64,000 bases of DNA from assembly GCA_027574665.1 (NCBI GenBank), contig CM050650.1:55349304-55413303 (forward strand). The letters run 5' to 3'. This DNA comes from Rhynochetos jubatus. Its lineage: Eukaryota > Chordata > Aves > Eurypygiformes > Rhynochetidae. The first letter of the stretch is position 1. Every line of letters starts with the position of its first letter. Under the pieces are notes generated by a model. It did no database searches, was not told where the DNA came from, and saw nothing but the letters and a program-made list of their open reading frames with translations. The position numbers were made by a program, and so were the translations under genes. Positions 51,151 through 63,200 of the stretch are shown piece by piece.

Positions 51151-51272
51151 ACACACACATGTGCGTGTAGCTATGGAGCATTGTGCTACTACTGATAGAC
51201 ACATATATACACATGTATGCACACTCATATATACACAAACTATACATATATGTATATATATATATGTGTGTA
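51151..51272. repeat. CA/TA microsatellite cluster
   Basis: ACACACACATGTGCGTGT at 51151-51168 is separated by about 30 bases of normal sequence from a CA/TA stretch at 51199-51272 that ends in TGTATATATATATATGTGTG. Both are degenerate dinucleotide arrays with alternating purine and pyrimidine, able to adopt cruciform or Z-DNA forms. Confidence 0.8.
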
Positions 51273-54200
51273 GATCGCTAGAAGCAGAATGGCGCATGAG
51301 GTGTAACTGCAGTTGCCCACACATAGGTGTTCCAGAGATCATAGGACTCCTCAAACTACCTGCTTACATATGCCAGCCTCATGTGGTGACTTGGGTATCC
51401 TGGAGTGACCCAAATGGCATGAAACAGCTCTATGTAGACTACTGAGATAAGCTCAAAAGAGCTGTCGTTAAGTGTTACATATAACAGATTGTTGACTGTA
51501 TGGATTGTATGGTATTTTTTCATGGGTCTCAAGGCGCTTCTGTAGTCCCAAAAGCAAGGACTACTAACTGCTTGTCAGGAAAACAAAAATATTACAGATT
51601 GGCTTAACTGTTACTCTAAGCAATGTTAACAAAGCCACCCATGCAGGCTGTCTCTCCTTACATATTTCTTCAGACATCTTGTCAGTACAAGACACTGATA
51701 TAACACAGCAAAAGATTTTGTTGACTCAAAAGTCTATTATCTTATGCATTATGAGCGGATCCAGAATTTTGAAGAAAACAAAAGAATTGTTTGTAAATGT
51801 TTAGATATGGAAATTTAAGAATGAACAGCATTTTAAGGTGTTCGAAGTGCTCTAGTTGTGTTATATATACAGAAGTTTTGTGATGTCTTGTGACTGTTCA
51901 TGTCTAAAAATTCTGACTTCTGTTTTCCCTTAAAATGTGGGTTATTCGATTGATTAATTTTTCTATTGGCATAGTATGTACTTATCTAGTGACAAGTTGT
52001 AAATGAAGGAAGATCTGAGTATGTACCTAGAATTAAAAGAAGAATTCATGTGGAATTCAAAGATTCTGGAAAGCAAATGAGATGATACAGTGACAGGTAT
52101 TACTAGCTGCAGATGTACGTCTTTCTGCTCACTTGAAGAGACGATAACTTTGATAGTGTTTTCAAGCCTTCAGCTTCTGGGAGATTATCAAGCCTCTGTT
52201 TTGATCAAAATTAGTGTTCCTTCTATTTCTGTCTTGGAGGCAGTGATTTCTTCTGAAGGCTGGTTTCTGTGATGTTACCTGTGCTTCTATCTCTTTGAGA
52301 TGAGATTAGAGTTTCTAAAGTTTCATATTGGGATTGTTCATACTGTTCTCTTCTGATGCTTCTTTCAGATTTATGTTTTTAAGCAACGTGATCCTATGAA
52401 ACTTGAAGTGTGAAATATTTTCTCGAGAAAAGGTGGTTGTGCTGTAGTTTCAGCCAGGAAGGATGTGTTAATGGAGCTGCTTTGGCTTAGGAGAAAGGAT
52501 GCTGGTGACATGAAGTAACTTATCTAAACTATGAAGTAAATGGCTCAGCTTCTTGGATCTCATACCCTCATATCTGTCCTGCGTAGGCCAGATGTATTGA
52601 CTTGAAAATGCTTTTGCAAGATCAACATGTTTGGGGTTTTTAGAAAGGTAAAAAAAAAAAAATAGTATCTTAGAAGGCTTTGGCTACTTTCAGGATTTTT
52701 GTAGAGTGCTAACTAAGCTTCAGGCCCGGTTTTATTTATTACAATGTTTTTAGATCTAAATATTTTTAAACACTCAACTCCATGATAATGCTTTTTAACA
52801 TATTTAGGTAGAAATAAATAAAATACTGTAGGATCAGGTAGTTCTTACCTCGAAATCTTTTCTTGATATATAATGCCTTATGATAGAAAGACTGTTTTAT
52901 TTTTGAAAAGTATGATTTTAAAGTTGCTGCATCTATTAAAGGAAAAGAGCACGAAGTGCAAACAGATAAATTTTGGTGCTGCTCTGTAAAATGTACACAT
53001 TTACCTATAATGAGTTTAAAATGGTAACGTTACTCTGTTTCCCTTCATGGACTCATTTCCATTCATTCTCTTCTGTTCCCCTTCCCTTCAGTTCATCCAT
53101 GAGAGTGAAAGTCAAACGTTCTTGGATGTTTTAGGTTCATAACCCTAGAAATTACTGACAATATATGGGAGATTAAAATAAATGATAGTTTATTCCTTCA
53201 AAGCAGAAAACCTGAGCAATTGGAAAAAGAAAAATCATTCAACTTTGCTGGAATTCAGACACTGCTGTTGCAGTATTTTTTTTTCCTTAGTTTTGTAGCA
53301 TGTAAGCAATCGGTGAGATTCTTGTCATAAAATCAACTACTAATTCTATCTGTGAGGCTCTGTATCAACATTTGCTCCTGTATTTCCTCAGAATCAACAT
53401 TTGAAAGCAGAAATAGGGTAAAGTAATAATACCTAGCAGTGTATTTTTTTCTTTTAATAATAAGAGCCATACTATTTTAATATAATATTGTTAAAAATCT
53501 ATTACTGGATAATCTTATTAATTTTATGGGGATTATTTATTAATTGATTTAAGTGAGGACACAGTCATGCTCATCATGCATTTGTCAGTTACTTCTTAAG
53601 TTTAGATAAAGTCCATTCAGTTTTATCAAGGGTGGTTTTATGTGGTATGGATAGCTCAGATAAAATAAGAAGCCATCTGCCTTCAGCATACATTTGTGTT
53701 TTGTCACAGGGCAGATGTAGATTTTTTTTTAATAGCGCTTTTATTTTTCATATAAAAGTATGTTTTATGTTACTGGTCATGAACAATGAACAGCATGTTA
53801 AGAATACTACATGGGGAAGAGTGGGTTGAAGTGCCTGGGAAAATAAGCTGTGTCTGAAGTCATGAAACAAGCATTTCTGCTGGTAAGATTATATACTGGA
53901 AATTTTTGGAGCATGGAGACCACACAGTGAAGTTGGAGATGTCTTTAGGAGTCATCAGTGTTCAACATATATTGTGGACTGATGAGTAGTCATTTTTGTA
54001 TGTCGCCCAAAATACAACCTGACAATCGTTGCGGTATCTGAGCACACATAGCATATACACTTCACTTCAAACTGCTGTAATATTGTTAAGCATAGTCAAA
54101 TTATGTAATATGAACAAATTTAACTCATGTCTCACTTCTAAAACTGATAAAACTTATTTTTCATGTAAGGACAAGAAAAACACCTGTTCAAGAAAATTCC

Positions 54201-55062
54201 AGGTACTTGCCCTAAAATCCTCTTCTCAGTAAATACATTTCAGAACCACACACAAGCATTCAGCATATGTCTCTCAATAATGGTTCACTGCAACATTTGT
54301 AAAAGAATACAAGCTAATTTTCATCCAAATTAGAGTTATGGATATTATAGGATAAAATTTTGCATGAGGAATATCTTTTACATCTGCTTCCAAATGATTA
54401 GATGTACACTGTGTGTCAGGACTCAGACTACAGAAGAAAAGACCTCCTAACAGTTTTTTATATCTGAAGGCTGAAATGTATGGATGTTTGTTGGAGTGCC
54501 TTTAAGTGCACAAGCTGTTATTTAGGTAGAATGCTATGTAATAATAATTTTTTTTTGGGGGGATACTAAAATATATAGAGGGGATTACTGAAAAGAGTAT
54601 AGAAGTGATCCTCAGTGCTGGTAAAAGCATGGAAGTGGTGCTCAGTGCGCAGTCATGGGTGTTACACAGGTGCTTTCTGGCTGGTGCAGGTTTTGTAGAC
54701 AGGAGTTCATACTGCAGCTCTGGAGCTCTTGGTTAATGAGCAGTGACCACATGATAAAGGAAAGCAAGGACAAGTATTTGTCTCCTTCAGTAGCAGATGC
54801 AGGCTTTCAATGACAGTACTATAAAGAATATTCTTGTAATTAGATCTACTTCATCTTTCTCTGAAAAGCAGAAACATAGTCATAGAAGAACTGCTGCTAT
54901 ATTAGAACAAGTGTTGATCTGTCAGCCATAGTATTGTCTCCAACAGCATTTTAAATCCTACATGAAACTACCTTTAACTTTGGAGAATAAAATGTGTTAA
55001 TATTCTTAATATTATGGATGAAGAATTTCTGATCTGTCGCACAACTTGTAATTCTTAGTTAT

Positions 55063-55105
55063 TGAAAGTTATTTCACTTTAAAGTGAAAGTTATTTCACT
55101 TTAAA
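55063..55105. repeat. 22-bp tandem repeat with 18-bp palindrome
   Basis: A 22-base unit starting TGAAAGTTATTTCACTTTAA occurs nearly twice (55063-55084 and 55085-55105). The junction forms the perfect 18-base palindrome TTTCACTTTAAAGTGAAA at 55072-55089. AAGTGAAAGT inside it resembles an interferon regulatory factor site. Confidence 0.9.
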
Positions 55106-56058
55106 AAATGGAATAGTATAGATTCTAGATAAATATTTCTCTTCTAGTAAAAAAAATTCTGAACTCAGTGTCACTGTGTAATTGAGTAAAATAATTTTAG
55201 TAGTAACTATATTACTCTTTGTCAGCATTGACCAATTATAAATATTTAGAAGTTCCTCTTAAAAGTTGTGTATCTTGCTGCTTGGTATTTTTCTTTTTTG
55301 CATAGAAATGTGGAAAAAATTGAACTAAACAAACAGCCTCATAAAAACTTGTGAAAAGAAAAATATTTCTTGATTTTAAACAAGAACAATTTTTTCTTTT
55401 GCAAACATTGAATCTTTAGATAAAACAGAATTATTTGTTGAGGACAACAGAATAATATAGCTAATAGAAAATAAATAAGCCATGCGATAGGTGTATGTAA
55501 TCCATTGCATATTTGATTCATCGTGACCAGTGTGAAAATCTGGCGGACAAATGTCCCTTTGGCAGTTTGCATCCTTTCTGCTTTCGCTTGTTTTCTTTGA
55601 GTACACTTTTAAAAGGATCTAAGGGCTAGCTGCTGCAGAGGTAACCTCACTTCCTTGGAAAAATGGCAGCTAGTTAATATTAACTCTGTTTTTCCTCGAT
55701 TTTCAAGTCGAATCAAATATCAATATTCTCATATTATACAAATCTAATGTCAGTGTCTGCTGTTAATTCTTTCTGGTTTTCTAACTCATTACTAAATCTA
55801 GTAACTTCTGCGTCTTGTAGACCATTGTGCTAAATGAGTATGTGGAACTGTGTAATTCACACACCCTTAGGAATAGGAAACCTATTGCTCTGCTGAGTTT
55901 CTGAAGTTATAGGAGAGCCTGTATTGCAAAAGAACCATTGCATTAAATTATTGACTGCTCTGTTTCAGGAAGACCTCCATCTTGTTGCACAAAACAATGA
56001 AAGTGGTGGAAGAACAAATAAAGATAGGGGAATGCTGATATAATAAATAACTTTGACC

Positions 56059-56085
56059 TTTTTTTTTCTCTTTTTTTTTTTTTTT
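56059..56085. repeat. T-rich tract
   Basis: Nine T, then CTC and fifteen T. It is a simple homopolymer-like tract. The same type recurs at 56298-56326. Confidence 0.9.
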
Positions 56086-56297
56086 CCTGTTGGCATCCAG
56101 TTACTTCCTTTGATCTTCCCTGCCTTAAACAAGCTAATATCTGCCAAGAGAGTGCAACTGCTACTGAAGCACTAAGGTCCTATTTGTTCCGCTCGACAGA
56201 TGACAATGCATTTTTGTCTTTCTACAGAAACATAGAAGTGACTTTGAAAGCTTTCATCAACCAGAAGACTAGTTTTTTCCCTATCCTGCTTTGTTGG

Positions 56298-56326
56298 TTT
56301 TTTTTTTGGTTTTTTTTTTTTTTTTT
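56298..56326. repeat. T-rich tract
   Basis: Two T runs separated by GG, about 29 bases. It explains the artefactual Phe-rich and Lys-rich translations on either strand. Confidence 0.9.
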
Positions 56327-59019
56327 GTGGGTTTTATTTCTCATCTCCTGCAGACAGAGTGTACTGCATACGATTGTGAGGCCATTTACTGTTTGATGCT
56401 GGTTAGACAACACTGAAGTTGTATGATTTTGTTATTGCTGATGTTTGTTCTGACAAGAACTGAAGTCTTCAGCAGCTGTAGCAGATATTGGTGCTTCAGA
56501 TACATTATGGGTAGTATATGAGTGTCCTTTACAACTGCCTACTCTGCAACTCCCTGGTTTTTGAACAACTGCTGTTAGTGCTAATTCATTAGTTCTGTAT
56601 AGGCTATTGTATTTGAAGTTGTTGAATTGTTTGATAGTTTGATCAAAAAATTTTATATTTAGAGATTAGAAAACAGACTTCAGTTTAATTAATCAATACA
56701 ACCTCATAATGGAATTATCAGGTCTACTTGAATTTTGTGAAGAAACAGAGAAACTTTCTTTAAGGGTGCTGTTTTCAGACATCAGTATAAGCCTGGATAT
56801 TTATATTTAAATCTCGGCTATTATGTAAACATTCTTTGTTCTAAGTCTACATTGTACTTAGCACAACAAGAACTTAATTTCTGATGGTGATATTAGGTGT
56901 TCCTGAGTACAAATAACAATCAGTATAGAACTGAGTGTTTCTCATTGCTTTTTGGTTCATACTCCATTTGCCATGCTTGTAGGCTTCTTAAATCACTCTT
57001 AAAATTGGACTTCTGCTCTGAAGTAAGAAGTATTCATTAGATCACAGTAACAGGATTTTGGAAAGCCTGCAAGTTATTCCTAAAGAATGAAATATAACCT
57101 CTGTGACTGTTAATTTTGGACTTCTCTGGTGGTTAGAGATGATGTGTGTGTGAGGATCAGAAACTTAGGCTGTGATCCAGCAAAGCACTTAAACTAATTT
57201 TTAACTTAGCTCATCATGATCAGTTCCACTGATGACAGTGACTGATTCATATTGTCATAGAAAATATAGCACGGCCTTATTTAGGACTATATATTTAATA
57301 CAATCTTTATTACTTTTTTCAAATAAAACATAAAAGTATCAGAAAATGTCTTATAAGGATTGATTGCAAGATCTTCCTGCTTCTGCATGTCTTCTGTTAT
57401 GGAAGAAGTTGCTAATTAGCTCCAAAATGCATCTTTTCATAGAGTTGGTACATTTCTGCTACTTAAATGGAATCACATTTTCTGAGGGAACCTCTTACTG
57501 AGACTTCTTATCTAGAAGGGCTGAATTTTTTGTTAGAATTAAGAAATATTTTGTTAACTGGTGATTGAGAATTTTAAAAAGTACACTAGCACAGAAGACA
57601 CAGCTCCCAGTTACAAAGGCCTGATCAATTACTAACTCATGGCATCTTTCCTTACAACATCTGTCACACTTCTTCTATCTAGAATATTGAATTTGCTGTT
57701 TCACTTGGGGTCCACACAGGATGACTACAGTCAATACCTTCCCTGCTGGACATTATAATTTTTAATGAACGTTTGCTGTTTGACCACGTTTTTCTAAATT
57801 ATGTGCCAGGTGGATGACCTGTGGCAGCAATGAGCCCCTCAGATGTGTCTGTAGTTGTTGCTGGACTGGTGGTGGCTATTACAAGCCAAGTCTTGACATC
57901 AAGGAGAGAATACAGAAAAATGAATAGCAACACTTGTTAGTTCAATAACTGATACCCCTTGTGAACTTTTCCTTTTGGATCTGAGGTTTGTGAAAATAAG
58001 CCCAGAGGAAAATTGACACACTTTCTTTGTGCAGCACTGGCAACAGTCCAATGGCTCTGTGATAACCTCTAATTGGACAGAGAGAAGCTAAGGTACACAA
58101 CAGGACTGGATGTCCTGGCTCCAGATGTAGCCATGCTTGCAATATTAGAGAAGATTGATCGACAGTGATAGCAGAATAACTAAAGCAAATCCCATTCTCT
58201 GAAGATTCCCAGAAAATGAGGGACTTCTGCTACCAGTCGCTGAAGACAAATAATCCTGGTAGACAAAGATGGGATGCTGAAGCACCAAGATTTTTCCAAG
58301 ACATTTGGGTGAAGAGTTATCTTGGCCTCACCGTCACAATAACTTCTTGAGGGGATAGGTTTGGCCTCACCACAGGGACCTTTAAACTGGAAGATCTGCT
58401 TCTAGGAAGGAAATGTGAATGTGTGAGTTGTTAAAACCAAGTGTAGCATATTTGAATAGCATTGTGGAGAGAAACAGAGTGAAGAAACTAGGTCATGCCA
58501 TAAAATTAATTTAACATTGTCATCTGGTTTGGGGCTAGGCTCTACCTACTAAACACTTCTAAACTCTCTGGTCACTTTACTGTGTATGTCCCTGTATCAT
58601 ATGTATGTATGGAAAAACATTGACCCATGGAATGACACTTCAGAATGATTCTTGGGGTGAAGACTGCTGTCTCCATCAAAAGAGGCAGCTGGTTTTGTTT
58701 TGTGGAAGCCACAAAAAATGACTAATTCCTGCCTCAGTCTTGGTGGGTGTTCAAACACGTGGGTGCCATTGATGGCTGAGAACAGGTAGGTCCATGACTG
58801 GGGCAATGAACAGCAAAAGTATTTTGGGTAAGGACTGGGGGAGTTTACAGAAGTGCTGAGAAGGCACAGTGAGGCCAATAGATTTTCCTTCCCCCCATTC
58901 TTAACTCAGATTGTGATAGGGAACTGAGACTAATACATTGATAGGCCAGTGAGTAGGTGAATTGAGGGGAAGGGTGAATTTCCCATGGAGCTTCCTTAAT
59001 TCCTATCTAATTTAAGGAA

Positions 59020-59136
59020 AATAGCAGATTAATTAAAAAAGGCAGATGGTCCTGATGAAAGAGCAACAGAAGTGTTGAAACCATTAAATGGGATCTTGAA
59101 ATCAGGCATCTGTGGAGAATGGGGAAACATCACCAA
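59020..59136 (+). mobile_element. Probable LINE reverse transcriptase fragment
   Basis: The plus-strand reading from 59039 gives KADGPDERATEVLKPL, then a short segment ending EWGNITK before a stop. It resembles the start of a LINE reverse transcriptase, where CR1 has K-x-x-GPD-x-x-x-x-x-VL, later KPL and then DWKKGNIT. Residues between VL and KPL seem to be missing. The assignment to CR1 rather than an RTE-type LINE rests on the KPL and GNIT match and is uncertain. Only about 100 bases are recognisable. Confidence 0.4.
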
Positions 59137-59182
59137 ATAATTAATAACATCTTAGTATTTTGTTGCAGATCTGTGTATTAGA

Positions 59183-60232
59183 TGCATAGAATCATAGACT
59201 AAATTGGAAGGGATATTGTTCGGGTTTAACCTCAGCCAGCAACTAAGCACCACACAGCCACTCACTCCCCTCGATGGAATGAGAAAGAGAACTGTAAAAG
59301 TGAGAAAAATTGTGAGTCGAGACGGAGAGTTTCATAGGTAAAGCAAAAGCTGCACATGCAAGCAAAGCAAAACAAGGGATTCATTCACTACTTCCCATAG
59401 GCAGGTGGATATTCAGCCACCTCCAGGAAAGCAGGGCTCCACCACATGTAGCGGTTACTTGGGAAGACAAATGCCATAACTGTGAATGTACCCTCCCTTT
59501 CTCCTTCTTCCCAAAGCTTTATTTGCTGTGCATGATATAATACGATATTGGATATCCCTTTGGTCATTTGGGGTCAGCTGTTCTGGCTGTGTCCCCTCCC
59601 AACATCTTGTGCACCCCCAGCCTAGTTGCTGGTGAGGTGAGGAGCAGAAAAGGCCTTGGCTCTGTGTAAGCACTGCTCAGCAGTAACGTAAACATCCCTG
59701 AATTATCAACAGTCCAGCACAAATTCAAAACACAGCCCTATGTCAGCTACGTGAATTAAATTAACTCCATCCCAGCCAAAATCAGCACAGATGTCAAGAT
59801 GCTGTCTAGTCCAAACCCTTGCTCAAAGAAGGTATTTTAGATCAGGTTGCTAAAGGAAATGAGCAATTGAGTCTTAAACTCAAAGTTGACTCTCATCCTC
59901 AAAGGACAGAGAGTTTCCAGCATCTCTGGACAGTCTGTTCCAGTGTTTGATCATTGGCATAGTAAAAATGAATACTTAATATCTAATGAGAATTTCCCAT
60001 AGTCCAACCTGTGTCCTGCTGCCTCTTGGACTGTTGCTGCATACATCCAAGAAGAGTCTGTCTCTGTGTTCTCTGTATTCTCTGACAAGACGGTTGTAGA
60101 TAGTGATAAGGTCTTCCCAAGCCTTTTTTCCTACAATTTGAGCAGGCTCTGCTACCTAAGACTGTCCTTGTATATCCTGACCAATCTCTGGGCCTCTGGA
60201 CTTGCTTCTTGTACTGGGAGACCCAAAAGGGA
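59183..60232 (-). mobile_element. CR1 LINE 3' fragment split by an LTR
   Basis: This minus-strand CR1 is in two pieces, 59183-59216 and 59795-60232. The first begins with the reversed tail GCATAGAATCATAGACTAAA and reaches TTGGAAGGGATAT. The second continues without loss, CAAGATGCTGTCTAGTCCAA, through ATATCTAATGAGAATTTCCC, GAAGAGTCTGTCTC and GATAAGGTCTTCC, to about GGGAGACCCAAAAG. Removing the LTR and one target copy restores a collinear CR1. It is strongly diverged, so it was already old when the LTR inserted. Confidence 0.9.
59217..59789 (-). mobile_element. Solo ERVL-type LTR nested in CR1
   Basis: This is a solo LTR of 573 bases with terminal TG and CA, flanked by GATAT (59212-59216) and GATGT (59790-59794), a 5-bp target duplication with one change. 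The family is the same as at 8111-8426. Sense is taken as the minus strand, starting TGTGCTGATTTTGGCTGGGA. In that direction a TATA-like AAATAAAGC lies at about 59517-59525, where the family consensus has ATATAAAGC. The 3' region has TTTGCTTTACCTATGAAACT, where the consensus polyadenylation signal TATTAAA is degraded. No internal viral genes remain, as expected after recombination between two LTRs. Confidence 0.94.
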
Positions 60233-63200
60233 GTAAGGGTGTAACAGGAAGTCCTCTATTGATAGGCCTAATTTGAGGCCTCTTCTTTAAGTGTGGAGAT
60301 TAAAAAACGTCCAAGCACATGTGTTTCTCTTTAGTTCTTCATCTGGTGGCATATGTGTCTTTTGAAAAAATAGAGCTGCACCTGTTTTAGGTATCAGCTG
60401 TAATGTAACTTGAAACGACAGCAAGAGATCTGAAAGAAGTGGTCATAGTGCAGTATTTGAGAGGAGAGAGCTGAGAGAGTGCACCTGAGGAGAACGTCAT
60501 CATGCATATTTTGCATGCCCATGGGTGCACTTGCACAAGAGTACTTGCATGCACATGTTTAAACCTGAAGCCTGAGAGGCTCTTGGTGCTCAGTACACAG
60601 TCCAGCATTTGGCAGGAAAATGAGTCTTGAGAAATAATACTGTGGGTGAGGCCAATTCATTATGAATTATGACTGATTAGCAAATGGAGCTGACATCCAC
60701 GAAGCAAACCTGCAGAAAGAAGGGAAGACCCTGGGGGAAGGTGTGGGGGCAAAGGCAGGGGGAAAAAAATGTTTATATGTGTTCCACATGCTCTGCCATC
60801 CTACCATGTCAAAAAGGTGATTTATTTGATTAATCCTGATATCTGGAACATGTTTCTTCCACATAGATTCCTGTATTACTACTGTTCAAATTGGCCTGTG
60901 TAGTTCAGCAGAGGTACAATCTACCTTTTAAGTGATCTGAAGAACTGTGTTATACTATGTGTTACAGTAATGGTGCTTCATCAGTTTAAAGATTTATTCT
61001 TTGCTAGGGATGTCGTACTGCGGTGTGTTCCAGTTAGCCTGAAAGAAACCCCGGGTACTTCAAGGTTAAACTAAGTAAAGAATTTAAAAATGGTGTAATG
61101 CAGGTTATAAATTTATAATGGCATCTGAGAGGCTTCTTCATGCTGGCTTTTATTTAAGACACGCACTAACCCATGCCTAAAGTGGCAGTTCTTGTGCTAA
61201 GCTTATGCTGTCAGGTTGGGGAAGCAGGCTTACTTTTATAAGCACCTTTTTTAGGGGTTTCCTAATAATTCATTCAGATACAAATCTCTACCTCTACTCA
61301 CACCATTCCCACATCTCTCCTTCAAGATGTCCTACTCCTAGGTTTTTAAGAGCTTGTTTCAGCACTTGTTTTCTCAAACTATCCTCTGGCAACTAGAAAT
61401 AAGTTGTACAAGAGCTGTCTTACCTGGCTGGGCAATGCTGAAATTGTACTCAGCTTTCATGCCTCAAATCTCATCAACAACACTGGTCAGTTTTGTTAAT
61501 ATCACTGCATATATGGGATTAAGCATGTGGTTCATTTCTGGTTATTTTTGGGAGCCCAGACATGGTAATATTTGATCTTTCTGAAAGGTGCCTCATCCTT
61601 AAGCCAATCTCAATAGATACAAAGCTCAAGACTTTAAAAGTTTTCTTGCTAGGCTGTTTTCAGAACTATCTCATGGTGATCAGTCACTCCATTCAATTTG
61701 TCTTTGATACAAACACAACAATTGAACATGAACATGGGATACTAAACTCCAGTTTTGCATTTCAGAGTTCATTCTTGTTTTTAGGTGAAGCTAGATCCAT
61801 GAGAAATGGTCTGTTAAGATGTTGTGTTTGTGATTAAACAGGGAATGCTAATGTTAAATCACAGTATTGTTGCTTTTCTACCAGTGACCATCTTTCTTTG
61901 CAAGTGGTTAACATTTTGTGTAGGAAAGCAGAGAAATATCTTTTTTTCTTCTGTTTTTCTGCCTCCATGAAAACATCTGCTAACTCTTTGAAACATCAGT
62001 ATTTGCTGATGTCTTTTGAGTTTGTCCAGAGTACTCAGGTATTTTAGCCCATTTTATGTATGTAGTAAGTCATTTATTCTGTATGGGTTGGGCACAATTG
62101 TTTAGTCTTATTTTCTCCCATCTTTCTTAGGTACAAAAAACCAAAGAAATACACAAGCTAGTTATGCTACAGCATATCTCCTACCTCTTTAGGAAAGGGT
62201 GCATTTCTACATTTTGATTTCTAATGCTGGATTGGAAGGGGAAATGGTGCCCTGTTTTGGTGTCAGGAAATGCAGTCTGCTGGGGACTGAAATTCAGTAT
62301 TACAACTGACACAGTAACCTGCAGTTAAGACCAGACCCTTACTCTGCCCTAGAAGAGTAATGAAAGGGGAAAACTTCCTATATCTGTACTAGTCTGGACA
62401 GTAGCATGTCATTCGCTCTTTTGTGAAGTTTTGTGCCCAGTCTAGTCAGGACTAGGATCTGAGAGAGGAGAGCGCAGGCTCAGTCAGGACAGAGGTTGTA
62501 GAAAGCTTAACTCTTAAAAACTTGCACATTATCAAGAGTTGAAAAATTGGCCAGATGTGGATGCAGTTTCAAAGGAATAGCTAAAGACAGTTTTGTGACA
62601 TGCAGTTTCATCTCCCTGCCAGATTCAAAGTTCCTGCTCCAAACCTCTCATTTGCTACAGCAAAAAGGGTTTCTTGTTTCAAAAAAGGCTTTCTAGAAAT
62701 CTTTATGGAGGGAAAACAGAAAGAATACTTTCCAATTGTCTCAGACACTTTCAAATTATTCTTTCTGAGCTCATCACGGTTATGTAAAATTTCCACCTGA
62801 ATGGCTAAAATCTGATAGTATCATAAATAGCAGTAAACAAAGTCTTAAAATTTAAAGCATCAGAATACTTAACCAAAAAGCTATGCTGACATCCCAGCTT
62901 CATTTTTTGCTTGGTTACTCAGATAACTTCAAAGTATCTAATAGTTCTTTTCACACAAAGTATAGGTAAAACTGAAGGTATATTTAAATTTTGTAAATTA
63001 ATAAACATATGTGTGGAACAATTGTATTGCACAGTTACCTGTTTGGTATAAGAACTATTTTGAGCAGATGTTCGCAAATCCTCTACTTAGATTTTGACAT
63101 GTTAAAGCAGAAACTCCCCTTTTGACAGTAAAACCAACCCAGAACATAAATTTAGAATTAAAAATCTTGGGTCCAGCCTTTTAGTACAGTAGCTGGTTTC

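Larger units (their letters stand above)
47902..59019. other. Largely unique non-coding DNA
   Basis: Over 11 kb with no recognised exon, RNA gene or transposon. Visible structures are a microsatellite cluster near 51.2 kb, a small palindromic tandem at 55.06 kb and T runs near 56.1 and 56.3 kb. Open frames are under 95 codons. The relative absence of CR1 here is notable but may be chance. Confidence 0.45.

Noticed and set aside
29268..51272. Microsatellite stretches considered as possible origins or CRISPR-like arrays
   Set aside because: They are degenerate dinucleotide repeats without regular spacers. CRISPR and plasmid features do not apply to this vertebrate-type DNA.
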